Source of the DNA: Opitutaceae bacterium
GTDB lineage: Bacteria; Verrucomicrobiota; Verrucomicrobiia; Opitutales; Opitutaceae
Reading direction: 5' to 3'
Assembly: GCA_023265535.1 (NCBI GenBank)
Contig: JAHFTI010000312.1
Span: 1-5,721, forward strand
Length of the DNA: 5,721 nt
A program made the position numbers and the translations under genes. How positions within the stretch are numbered: the stretch's first letter is position 1; every line of letters starts with the position of its first letter. Below, one piece after another: positions 1-5,142 of the stretch. The notes under the pieces are model-generated. The model saw only the letters and a list, made by a program, of their open reading frames with translations, made no database searches and was not told the DNA's origin.

Positions 1-515
1 ACGTTCAGTGCAAAGCCGTGATACGCCACCCAGCGCCTCACGGCCACTCCGATGGCCGCGATCTTGCGCTTGCCCAGCCAGATGCCGGTCTTGCCCGGGT
101 TGCGCGCCGCCGCCAGCCCGAGGCAGCCGACGGAATTGATCATCACCTGCTCCAGGAAACGCAGGTACACGTGCAGGTCGCGCCGCGGTTCCAGGCTCAC
201 GATCGGGTACCCCACGATCTGCCCCGGCCCATGGTAGGTGATGTCTCCGCCGCGGTTGGTCTTCACCACCTCGATGCCCGCTCGCCTGAGGTGCTCCTCA
301 CCCCAGACCAGGTTCTTCTCCGCGCCCGACCGCAGTCCGATCGTGTACACCGGATTGTGCTCGGTGAACACCAGGGTGTCCCCGGCCTCGCCCGCCACCA
401 GCCGCGCCACGAGCTCCTCCTGGCGGTGCCACGCGTCCTCGTAGCCGGTGCGGCCCCAATCGATGGTCGATGAGGGGAGACTTGAGTGGGCTGAGGGAGC
501 GGTGTTGGAATCCAT
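1..515 (-). CDS. lipB: Octanoyl-[acyl-carrier-protein]:protein N-octanoyltransferase (lipoate biosynthesis), 3' end cut off
   Basis: LipB moves the octanoyl group from acyl carrier protein to a lysine of lipoyl domains (pyruvate and 2-oxoglutarate dehydrogenases, glycine cleavage H protein). It is a cytosolic enzyme and the first step of lipoate assembly; LipA then adds sulfur. Translating the minus strand from the ATG at 515 gives 171 complete residues. The family signature RGGDITYHGPGQ is at residues 88-99, preceded by EHNPVYTIG (52-60). The conserved stretch KIAAIGV (151-157) followed by YHGFALN (165-171) is also present. K151 corresponds to the catalytic lysine of the family; the catalytic cysteine is normally about 34 residues further on and so lies just outside the window. 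An in-frame TAA two codons before this ATG rules out a longer ATG start in this frame. No Shine-Dalgarno sequence precedes it. The gene is divergent from ppk. The identification is firm; only the C-terminus is unseen. Confidence 0.95.
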   Translation of the reverse strand, partial: MDSNTAPSAHSSLPSSTIDWGRTGYEDAWHRQEELVARLVAGEAGDTLVFTEHNPVYTIGLRSGAEKNLVWGEEHLRRAGIEVVKTNRGGDITYHGPGQIVGYPIVSLEPRRDLHVYLRFLEQVMINSVGCLGLAAARNPGKTGIWLGKRKIAAIGVAVRRWVAYHGFALN

Positions 516-556
516 GGCTTAGGGCGTTGCGGGCGGGGTGGGGGGCCTGCGGAACA

Positions 557-568
557 GGGAGGCCTCCC
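557..568. promoter_or_regulatory. Perfect 12-bp palindrome in the lipB-ppk divergent intergenic region
   Basis: GGGAGGCCTCCC reads the same on both strands. Flanking bases extend the dyad imperfectly (ACA on the left, TGT on the right after a three-base offset). It lies 42 bases upstream of the lipB start. It could be an operator for a dimeric regulator, but short G/C palindromes also arise by chance in DNA of this composition. The function is unproven. Confidence 0.25.
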
Positions 569-601
569 CCCTGTCACTCACGAGCCCGGCCCGGCGCCGC
601 C

Positions 602-613
602 GCATCCGGATGC
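602..613. promoter_or_regulatory. Second perfect 12-bp palindrome in the lipB-ppk intergenic region
   Basis: GCATCCGGATGC is a perfect palindrome centred 45 bp from the one at 557-568 and of unrelated sequence. It sits between the divergent lipB and ppk genes, about 87 bases upstream of the lipB start and 153 upstream of the ppk start. An operator role is possible. No convincing -35/-10 pair could be tied to it. Confidence 0.25.
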
Positions 614-766
614 TGTGCAAGGATGTGGGTTTCCCGGGCGGAAGCAAAGGCTTTGGCCGCTTTTGCTTGGATCTCCCCGGCAAGTGTTACAAATGTGCAA
701 ACTGCCATTCTTCACTGGAATCGGGAGGGCCTTGTGCCCACACCAATCTGAACTATCTTATTCCGC

Positions 767-1330
767 ATGCCGAAACAGGTCCGCAAGTCCAGCAAAGCCA
801 CCCAATCCGTCCGCAAGGCTCCCGCAGCCAAGCCCGTGACGGAGGCCACGCCTGCACCTGTTGCCCAGGACAAGTCCGACGGCAAGCTGCCCCAGCCATC
901 GCCCTTCTCCGCAGCGAAGGGCCGCGCCGCTTCCAAGCCGGCCAGGCCATCGAAGCCTGAAGGCAGCGCTTTGGAGGCTGTCGTAAAACCCTCTCCCGTG
1001 AAGTTGGCCCCGGTGAAGTCCGCGAACCGCAAGTCCAAGCCGCAGCCTGTTCCGCCCGCGCAGCCGCCCCCGGTCCCCGCCTCCCTCCCGCCCGTGAAGG
1101 CGAAACTCTCCCCTCGCAAGGCCAAGGCCAAGGCCAAGTCCAGGCCAGTCCCGGCCCCGGCCCTGGCTTCCGCGCCCCAGGCGGCTCCTGCAGCCAAGTC
1201 CCGCAGGCAACCCAAGGCCGCCCCCCAGCAGCCCGCCTCCAATGGGAACGATCCCGTGACCAGCATCGTCGACACCGCGGAGACCGTGCGTATCCCGAAG
1301 AGTCGCAAGAATCCCGGTGTCACCCCCATC
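767..1330 (+). other. Region encoding the Lys/Ala/Pro-rich N-terminal extension of PPK1
   Basis: These 188 codons precede the PPK core and resemble no folded domain I recognise. By hand count they hold about 25 Lys and 11 Arg against 8 acidic residues, plus many Ala, Pro and Ser: a strongly basic, low-complexity, probably disordered tail of the histone-H1-like kind. A hexanucleotide GCCAAG occurs three times in tandem at 1121-1138, giving AKAKAK. Third positions are mostly G or C, as in the core, which supports translation of this segment rather than a wrongly chosen start. The region could bind polyP, nucleic acid or the membrane; none of this is shown by the sequence. Confidence 0.75.
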
Positions 1331-3406
1331 CGCCGCGAGCGCAGCGCCTATTTCAACCGCGAACTCAGCTGGCTGGCCTTCAACCGCCGCGTGCTCGAGC
1401 AGGCCAACGACGAGCGCCACCCGCTCCTCGAGCGCGTCCGCTTCCTCGCCATCGTGGCCTCCAACCTCGACGAGTTCTTCGAGATCCGCGTCGCGGGCCT
1501 CATCGAGCAGGTCGAGAACAGCATCGTCGAGCCCAGTGTCGACGGCCTGCCTCCGCGCGAGCAGCTGCGCCGCATCCACTCCGTCGTGGCCACCCTCGTC
1601 GAGGACCAGTACCGCTGCTGGCACGAGCAGCTCGTGCCGAGCCTCAGGCAGGAGGGCATCGAGATGTGCTCCATGGAGGAGCTGGGCGAGGCTGAGGCCA
1701 ACTGGGCGCGCAGCTACTTTCGCGAGCAGGTCCTGCCCGTGCTCACGCCCCTGGCCATCGATCAGGCCCATCCCTTCCCGCAGCTGGGCAACAAGACGAT
1801 CAACATAGTCGTAGCCCTCGACAATCCCGACACTCCCGAGATGGAGCGCCTCGTGGCGATCCTGCCCGTGCCCTGGATCCTCCCGCAGATCGTGCGCGTG
1901 GACACCGAGGGCGGCAGCGCCCACCGCTACCTCTTCCTCACCGAGCTGATCCGCAGCTTCGCCGGCGAGCTCTTCCCCGGCTACCGCCTCATCGGCGCGC
2001 ACACCTTCCGCGTCACGCGCAACAGCGACCTCTATATCGACGAGGAGGAGGCGGACAACCTCCTCAAGACCATCGAGGACGAGCTGCGCAACATCCGCAA
2101 GGGCGCCGCCGTGCGCCTCGAGATCGAGGAGGGCGTGGACGACACGATCTTCTCCATTCTCTGCAACCACCTGCGCCTCTCCCACGAGTATGTCTTCCGC
2201 ATCCGCGGCCCGGTCAGCCTGATCCGCCTGAACGCCGTGGCCGACCTGGCCCGCCCCGACCTCAAGCACCCGGCCTTCACGCCCGCGCCCTCGCTCCTGC
2301 TCACGCACCCCGAGGTGACCTTCGACACCATCCGCGGACAGGACGTGCTCCTGCACCATCCCTACGACTCCTACACGCCGGTGGTGGACTTCGTCGAGGA
2401 GGCCGCGCGCGACCCGCAGGTCTTCGCCATCAAGCAGACGCTCTACCGCACTAGCGGCGACTCACCCATCGTGCGCGCCCTCATCGCAGCCTCGCGCAAT
2501 GGCAAGCAGGTGACCGCGCTGGTGGAGCTGAAGGCCCGCTTCGACGAGGCCAACAACATCCAATGGGCGCGCCAGCTCGAGGAGGCCGGCGTGCACGTCG
2601 TGTACGGCATGGTCGGCCACAAGATCCACGCCAAGATCTGCCTCGTGGTGCGCCGCGAGGGCCAGGTGCTGCGCCACTACGCCCACCTGGGCACGGGCAA
2701 CTACAACCCGCGCACGGCCCGCCTCTACACCGACCTGAGTTTCTTCACCAGCCGCGAGAGCCTCACCGCCGAGCTCGCCTACCTCTTCAACACCCTCACC
2801 GGCCTGGGCCGCAGCCCGACCTTCCGCCAGCTGCTCGTCTCGCCCTACAACAGCCACCAGCGCCTGCAGGAGCTCATCGCGCGCGAGGCGGACAACGCCG
2901 AGCACGGCCGCCCCGCCCGCATCATCGCGAAGATGAACTCCCTCGTGGACAAGACCACGATCGACAGCCTCTACGCCGCCTCCCAGGCGGGCGTGCGCGT
3001 GGACCTGATCGTGCGCGGCACCTGCTGCCTGGTGCCCGGGGTGAAGGGCCTCAGCGAGAACATCCGCGTGCGCAGCCTCGTGGGCCGCTACCTCGAGCAC
3101 GCCCGCGCCTTCTACTTCGAGAACGACGGCGGCGAGCCGCTCTACCTGGCGGGCAGCGCCGACTGGATGCCGCGCAATTTCTTCCGCCGCGTGGAGGTGC
3201 TCTTTCCCATCGACTCGCCCGACCTGCGCCGCTGGATCAGCGAGGAGCTCTTCGGCATGGAGCTGCAGGACAACATCAACGCGCGCGAGTTGTATCCGCA
3301 CGGTGGATACCTGCCCGTGGCGCGCCCCGCGGACACACCGAGCTTCTCGGCCCAGAACTACTTCATGGCCGCCGCCAACCTGCGCTCAAGCCGCGCCGGC
3401 GTCTGA
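767..3406 (+). CDS. ppk1: Polyphosphate kinase 1 with a long basic N-terminal extension
   Basis: PPK1 reversibly polymerises the gamma-phosphate of ATP into inorganic polyphosphate through a phosphohistidine intermediate; it is usually membrane-peripheral or cytosolic. The conserved enzyme starts near residue 192 (RSAYFNRELSWLAFN). By alignment from memory to the E. coli enzyme, all landmarks shift by 186 residues. The phosphorylated histidine of the HAK motif is H621 (E. coli H435) and the second active-site histidine, in YLEHARAFYF, is H778 (H592). The Mg-site arginines are R561 in LYRTSGDS (R375) and R591 in LKARFDE (R405). Approximate domains are N 188-292, head 293-507, C1 508-688 and C2 689-873. 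All key residues are present, so it should be active. Residues 1-188 are extra compared with the usual length of about 690 residues. The ATG at 767 is the only in-frame ATG before the catalytic core, but no Shine-Dalgarno precedes it. Transcription is separate from both neighbours, which lie on the other strand. Confidence 0.98.
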   Translation: MPKQVRKSSKATQSVRKAPAAKPVTEATPAPVAQDKSDGKLPQPSPFSAAKGRAASKPARPSKPEGSALEAVVKPSPVKLAPVKSANRKSKPQPVPPAQPPPVPASLPPVKAKLSPRKAKAKAKSRPVPAPALASAPQAAPAAKSRRQPKAAPQQPASNGNDPVTSIVDTAETVRIPKSRKNPGVTPIRRERSAYFNRELSWLAFNRRVLEQANDERHPLLERVRFLAIVASNLDEFFEIRVAGLIEQVENSIVEPSVDGLPPREQLRRIHSVVATLVEDQYRCWHEQLVPSLRQEGIEMCSMEELGEAEANWARSYFREQVLPVLTPLAIDQAHPFPQLGNKTINIVVALDNPDTPEMERLVAILPVPWILPQIVRVDTEGGSAHRYLFLTELIRSFAGELFPGYRLIGAHTFRVTRNSDLYIDEEEADNLLKTIEDELRNIRKGAAVRLEIEEGVDDTIFSILCNHLRLSHEYVFRIRGPVSLIRLNAVADLARPDLKHPAFTPAPSLLLTHPEVTFDTIRGQDVLLHHPYDSYTPVVDFVEEAARDPQVFAIKQTLYRTSGDSPIVRALIAASRNGKQVTALVELKARFDEANNIQWARQLEEAGVHVVYGMVGHKIHAKICLVVRREGQVLRHYAHLGTGNYNPRTARLYTDLSFFTSRESLTAELAYLFNTLTGLGRSPTFRQLLVSPYNSHQRLQELIAREADNAEHGRPARIIAKMNSLVDKTTIDSLYAASQAGVRVDLIVRGTCCLVPGVKGLSENIRVRSLVGRYLEHARAFYFENDGGEPLYLAGSADWMPRNFFRRVEVLFPIDSPDLRRWISEELFGMELQDNINARELYPHGGYLPVARPADTPSFSAQNYFMAAANLRSSRAGV

Positions 3407-3496
3407 GACCCGTCCCCGGGCCGGCCCTGCCCGTGCGCAGGTTCCGTGTCGTGGCGGGGTCTGGCAAGGGGCGGGTGCTCGCCCTCCCCGGACGCG

Positions 3497-3525
3497 AAAA
3501 AGCCCCGCCTTTTTGGGGGCGGGGC
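3497..3525 (-). terminator. Intrinsic terminator for the minus-strand small gene (and possibly hsp20)
   Basis: GCCCCGCC (3502-3509) pairs perfectly with GGCGGGGC (3518-3525), leaving an 8-base loop. On the minus strand this 8-bp G/C stem is followed at once by five T residues (complement of the A run at 3497-3501), the classical intrinsic terminator form. It begins 20 bases beyond the stop codon of the gene at 3545-3751. On the plus strand no T run follows the stem, so it is not a good terminator for ppk. Confidence 0.85.
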
Positions 3526-3544
3526 GGACGGGCCGTCGGGCCGG

Positions 3545-3751
3545 TCAACGCGAGAACCGGTCCTTCGCGCGGAATTCGCTGTTGAGGCGGAGTTCCTCGA
3601 GACGCTGGTTCGGGGTCGGCAGGCTCGGGGCCTGGAAAAGGGGGCGTCCCCACTGCAGGTCGGTGCGGGGGGTGATGCGCGGGGCGGTGTCGGTGTCGCC
3701 CGGGGTGATGCGGTTGCTCTGGCCGAAAAGGGTGAAGGGAATGCTGGGCAT
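3545..3751 (-). CDS. Small protein of unknown function, 68 aa
   Basis: I do not recognise this protein. Three things support a real gene. The ORF begins with ATG and ends 20 bases before a good minus-strand terminator. Its codons are almost all G- or C-ending, as in the neighbouring genes. It fills the gap between ppk and hsp20 without overlap. The product is soluble-looking, with no membrane segment or signal peptide. Residues 1-30 are rich in Pro, Thr and Asp (MPSIPFTLFGQSNRITPGD at the start), and a WGRPLFQAPSLPTPNQRLEELRL stretch leads into a charged C-terminus ending in RFSR. It has no Cys and no obvious metal or nucleotide motif. It is downstream of hsp20 on the same strand with a 110-base gap, so co-transcription is possible. 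A strong hairpin lies 20 bases upstream of its ATG. No Shine-Dalgarno is present. Function is unknown. Confidence 0.68.
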   Translation of the reverse strand: MPSIPFTLFGQSNRITPGDTDTAPRITPRTDLQWGRPLFQAPSLPTPNQRLEELRLNSEFRAKDRFSR

Positions 3752-3771
3752 GGTCGTGCTTGGTTGGTGTA

Positions 3772-3794
3772 CCGATCATCGGCAGGATGATCGG
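3772..3794 (-). promoter_or_regulatory. Perfect 9-bp inverted repeat upstream of the 68-aa gene
   Basis: CCGATCATC (3772-3780) and GATGATCGG (3786-3794) are exact reverse complements separated by five bases (GGCAG). The element ends 20 bases before the ATG of the small minus-strand gene and lies in the gap after hsp20. No T run follows on either strand, so it is not a normal terminator. It could be an operator, a leader hairpin, or an mRNA processing or stabilising stem between hsp20 and the small gene. Confidence 0.5.
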
Positions 3795-3861
3795 CAGTCT
3801 CCAGCGTGGAAACTACGGGGAAGGCGTGCGGCAATCCCCCGTAATGACAGGGTGGATACAC

Positions 3862-4260
3862 TCAGGCGGCGAGGCCGAGGCGGCTGCGCGGTCCGCCGGC
3901 GCCGAGCTTGGGCACGGTCACCGTGAGGATGCCGTCATGGATCTCCGCGTTGAGCTTGGAGTAGTCCAGCCCCTTGCCCAGGCGCAGCTTGAGCAGGTAG
4001 TCCTTCTGGGCGGCCTCGAGATGGAGGGCGCGGAAGTTGGTCCTGATGAAGTGGCTCTTGCGGGCGGTCACCACCAGGTCGGGGCCGCTGGCGGTGATCT
4101 CCACGCCCGAGGGGTCGACCCCCGGGACGTACACCACGAGGCGCACCTCGCCGCCCTGCTCGCGGCAGTCGTAGTTCGGGTGACGGAAGTCGACCGATGT
4201 CGACTCGGCGGCACGGGAGCGGCTGCTGCGGGTGTCCAGGTGGTGGATGATCGTGTTCAT
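3862..4260 (-). CDS. Small heat-shock protein, Hsp20/alpha-crystallin family
   Basis: This 132-aa protein belongs to the small heat-shock family, ATP-independent cytosolic holdases that bind unfolding proteins. The alpha-crystallin domain spans roughly residues 28-118. It shows the VYVPGVDPSGVEI segment (43-55), the LVVTARK strand (62-68) and the family hallmark AEIHDGILTVTVPK (105-118). The N-terminal arm is short (about 27 residues, Ser/Arg-rich). The C-terminal tail is only 14 residues and lacks a clear I-x-I/V anchor; LGL at 128-130 may be a weak substitute, so the oligomer may be small or assembled differently. The start chosen (ATG at 4260) gives a normal family length; the same frame is open further upstream, but that part looks unlike protein. 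The leader is C/T-rich without a Shine-Dalgarno and holds two direct repeats. No terminator directly follows the stop; the one at 3497-3525 may serve it. Confidence 0.93.
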   Translation of the reverse strand: MNTIIHHLDTRSSRSRAAESTSVDFRHPNYDCREQGGEVRLVVYVPGVDPSGVEITASGPDLVVTARKSHFIRTNFRALHLEAAQKDYLLKLRLGKGLDYSKLNAEIHDGILTVTVPKLGAGGPRSRLGLAA

Positions 4261-4296
4261 GGGAAAATCTGGGAAAAGGAGAGGGTAAAATCTGGG
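4261..4296 (-). repeat. Two near-identical direct repeats abutting the hsp20 start codon
   Basis: GGGAAAATCTGGG (4261-4273) and GGGTAAAATCTGGG (4283-4296) differ by one inserted T and begin 22 bases apart, two turns of B-DNA. On the sense strand of hsp20 they read as CCCAGATTTT(A)CCC, the second copy touching the ATG. The arrangement fits paired binding sites for a repressor or a duplicated leader element. I know no named site that matches. Confidence 0.4.
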
Positions 4297-4332
4297 TGTT
4301 GCGGGTGTGAAAAAAAGCGGAAGCGGAGGGGA

Positions 4333-4353
4333 CCGGAGCCTTCTGGCTCCCGG
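4333..4353 (-). promoter_or_regulatory. Hairpin in the region upstream of hsp20
   Basis: GGAGCC (4335-4340) pairs perfectly with GGCTCC (4345-4350) around a TTCT loop. Two further G-C pairs extend the stem if one C is bulged. On the hsp20 sense strand it lies about 73 bases before the ATG, and a run of seven T follows 16 bases later (complement of 4310-4316). That gap is too long for a normal terminator. If hsp20 transcription starts upstream, this would be a leader stem. Confidence 0.35.
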
Positions 4354-4710
4354 ACTCCCTGCTTCTCGCATTTGATCCAAACGGCCTTGGGGTGGCCTGT
4401 CTCAGATCGGGGAGCCCGTGTGGCTGGATTGTTTGACCCAGTGGCAACGGCACGAGCACATCGGTACGCGGGCATGGATCGCCAGGGCCTTCGTGATCGA
4501 AGTGCCGGCGGTGCCGCGGAGATGTTTGGAGCTGCGTGTCATTGTGATGTCGTTGCCGATAAGATGCACACCGCAGGTCGCGTGCCAAGTCGGTACAAAC
4601 GATTGCCGTGTGAAGCTTGTGTTACGGCCACCTGCACTGGAAATTCAAGGGGGTGCTGCGCAATTTCCTGAAAATGAGAGGGTCGGGATGCCTGATTTTT
4701 GCGCGCCCGA

Positions 4711-4743
4711 ATCGCGTGGGAGCGGATCCCAGTTGCGATCCGC
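4711..4743 (+). promoter_or_regulatory. Two mutually exclusive hairpins upstream of mazG
   Basis: One fold pairs ATCGC (4711-4715) with GCGAT (4735-4739) and TGGGA (4717-4721) with TCCCA (4727-4731). The other pairs GCGGATC (4722-4728) with GATCCGC (4737-4743). The two share bases and cannot form together. The element ends 24 bases before the mazG ATG. It may be a leader switch or, at the DNA level, overlapping dyads; whether it is transcribed is not known. Confidence 0.4.
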
Positions 4744-4745
4744 CC

Positions 4746-4776
4746 CTGTGTCAGGCAGCGTGCCGTCATGACACAG
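4746..4776 (+). promoter_or_regulatory. Hairpin enclosing the mazG start codon
   Basis: CTGTGTCA (4746-4753) and TGACACAG (4769-4776) are exact reverse complements. Inside them GGCA (4754-4757) pairs with TGCC (4761-4764) around GCG, giving a 12-bp stem with a four-base bulge (4765-4768). The ATG at 4768-4770 and codons 2-3 are in the bulge and stem, and the bases where a ribosome-binding site would sit form the other strand. As RNA this would hide the initiation region; as DNA it could be an operator with half-sites 23 bp apart. Confidence 0.5.
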
Positions 4777-5139
4777 CAGGACAAGACGACCACGATCGGG
4801 GAGCTCAAGGAGCGTGTTCAGGCCTTCGTGCGTGCCCGGGATTGGGAGCAGTTCCACGCTCCCAAGAACCTCAGCATGGCCCTGGCGGCCGAGGCCGCCG
4901 AGCTCATGGAGCATTTCCTTTGGGTCGATCCCGCCGCCTCCGCCGAGCGGGCGCGGGAGCCGAAGCGCCGCAAGGACATCGAGGACGAACTCGCCGACAT
5001 CGTCATCTATGCGATGGAGTTTTCCAACATGACCGGGATCGACCTGACGGCTGCGATCACGGCCAAGATGGAGGCAAACGCCCTGAAATACCCCGTCGAG
5101 AAGGCGAAGGGCCGGGCGGAGAAATACAACGAGCTCTGA
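4768..5139 (+). CDS. MazG-like nucleotide pyrophosphohydrolase (dCTPase/RS21-C6-type)
   Basis: This 123-aa all-alpha protein belongs to the MazG-like NTP pyrophosphatases, which hydrolyse (d)NTPs to the monophosphate and pyrophosphate and clear damaged or excess nucleotides. The metal-binding motif EXXE-EXXD is intact: E42/E45 in AAEAAELMEHFLW and E74/D77 in EDELADIVIYAMEF, with 28 residues between the two halves. The C-terminal part, KMEANALKYPVEKAKG (100-115), is also typical of the single-domain group that includes RS21-C6/dCTPP1. N34 and K33 near the first helix are common in that group. The substrate cannot be read from sequence. The start at 4768 gives the usual length; the frame continues upstream only to a TTG at 4699 through non-conserved sequence, so I reject that. 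The start codon lies in a stable inverted repeat. The stop is 3 bases from the stop of the convergent gene on the other strand. Confidence 0.9.
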   Translation: MTQQDKTTTIGELKERVQAFVRARDWEQFHAPKNLSMALAAEAAELMEHFLWVDPAASAERAREPKRRKDIEDELADIVIYAMEFSNMTGIDLTAAITAKMEANALKYPVEKAKGRAEKYNEL

Positions 5140-5142
5140 GGC

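Larger units (their letters stand above)
4261..4767. other. 507-base intergenic region between divergent hsp20 and mazG
   Basis: No gene is supported here. Open frames exist on both strands but lack the G/C third-position bias of the neighbours and resemble no known protein. The left part (4261-4353) is the hsp20 leader with direct repeats and a hairpin. The right part (4711-4767) is the mazG leader with several hairpins. The middle (about 4360-4700) looks less G/C-rich than the coding DNA. I see no tRNA, riboswitch class or heat-shock operator such as CIRCE in it. An unannotated small RNA cannot be excluded. Confidence 0.6.

Noticed and set aside
684..717. Pho-box-like spaced repeats upstream of ppk (GTGTTAC, GTGCAAA, CTGCCAT)
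   Set aside because: Only one heptamer resembles the PhoB half-site CTGTCAT; the match is too weak to call, although phosphate control of ppk would be plausible.
732..759. Possible ppk promoter TTGTGC, 16-base spacer, TATCTT
   Set aside because: The consensus match is modest and the -10 would end 7 bases before the ATG, leaving almost no leader; not strong enough to list.
758..2359. Long open frame (533 codons) on the minus strand opposite ppk
   Set aside because: It is a mirror of the G/C-biased codon pattern of ppk; its product is a low-complexity Gly/Leu/Ala/Arg mix with no family resemblance, while the plus strand encodes an unmistakable PPK1.
2462..3301. 279-codon minus-strand open frame opposite the PPK C-terminal half
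   Set aside because: Same shadow effect; the product is repetitive Ala/Val/Glu/His without recognisable motifs.
3468..3489. Plus-strand hairpin GGGG-C-GGG / CCC-T-CCCC after ppk
   Set aside because: It has a mismatch and no following T run, so calling it the ppk terminator would be a guess.
3760..4671. 303-codon plus-strand open frame running antisense to hsp20 and into the intergenic region
   Set aside because: hsp20 on the other strand has a clear alpha-crystallin domain; this frame has no motif and crosses the hsp20 leader.
4360..4700. tRNA, CRISPR or known riboswitch in the less G/C-rich intergenic stretch
   Set aside because: No cloverleaf arms, TTCGA loop, regularly spaced repeats or recognisable aptamer motif found on either strand.
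4699..4767. Upstream TTG start extending the mazG frame by 23 residues
   Set aside because: The extra residues are not MazG-like and pass through the leader hairpins; the ATG at 4768 gives the normal single-domain length.
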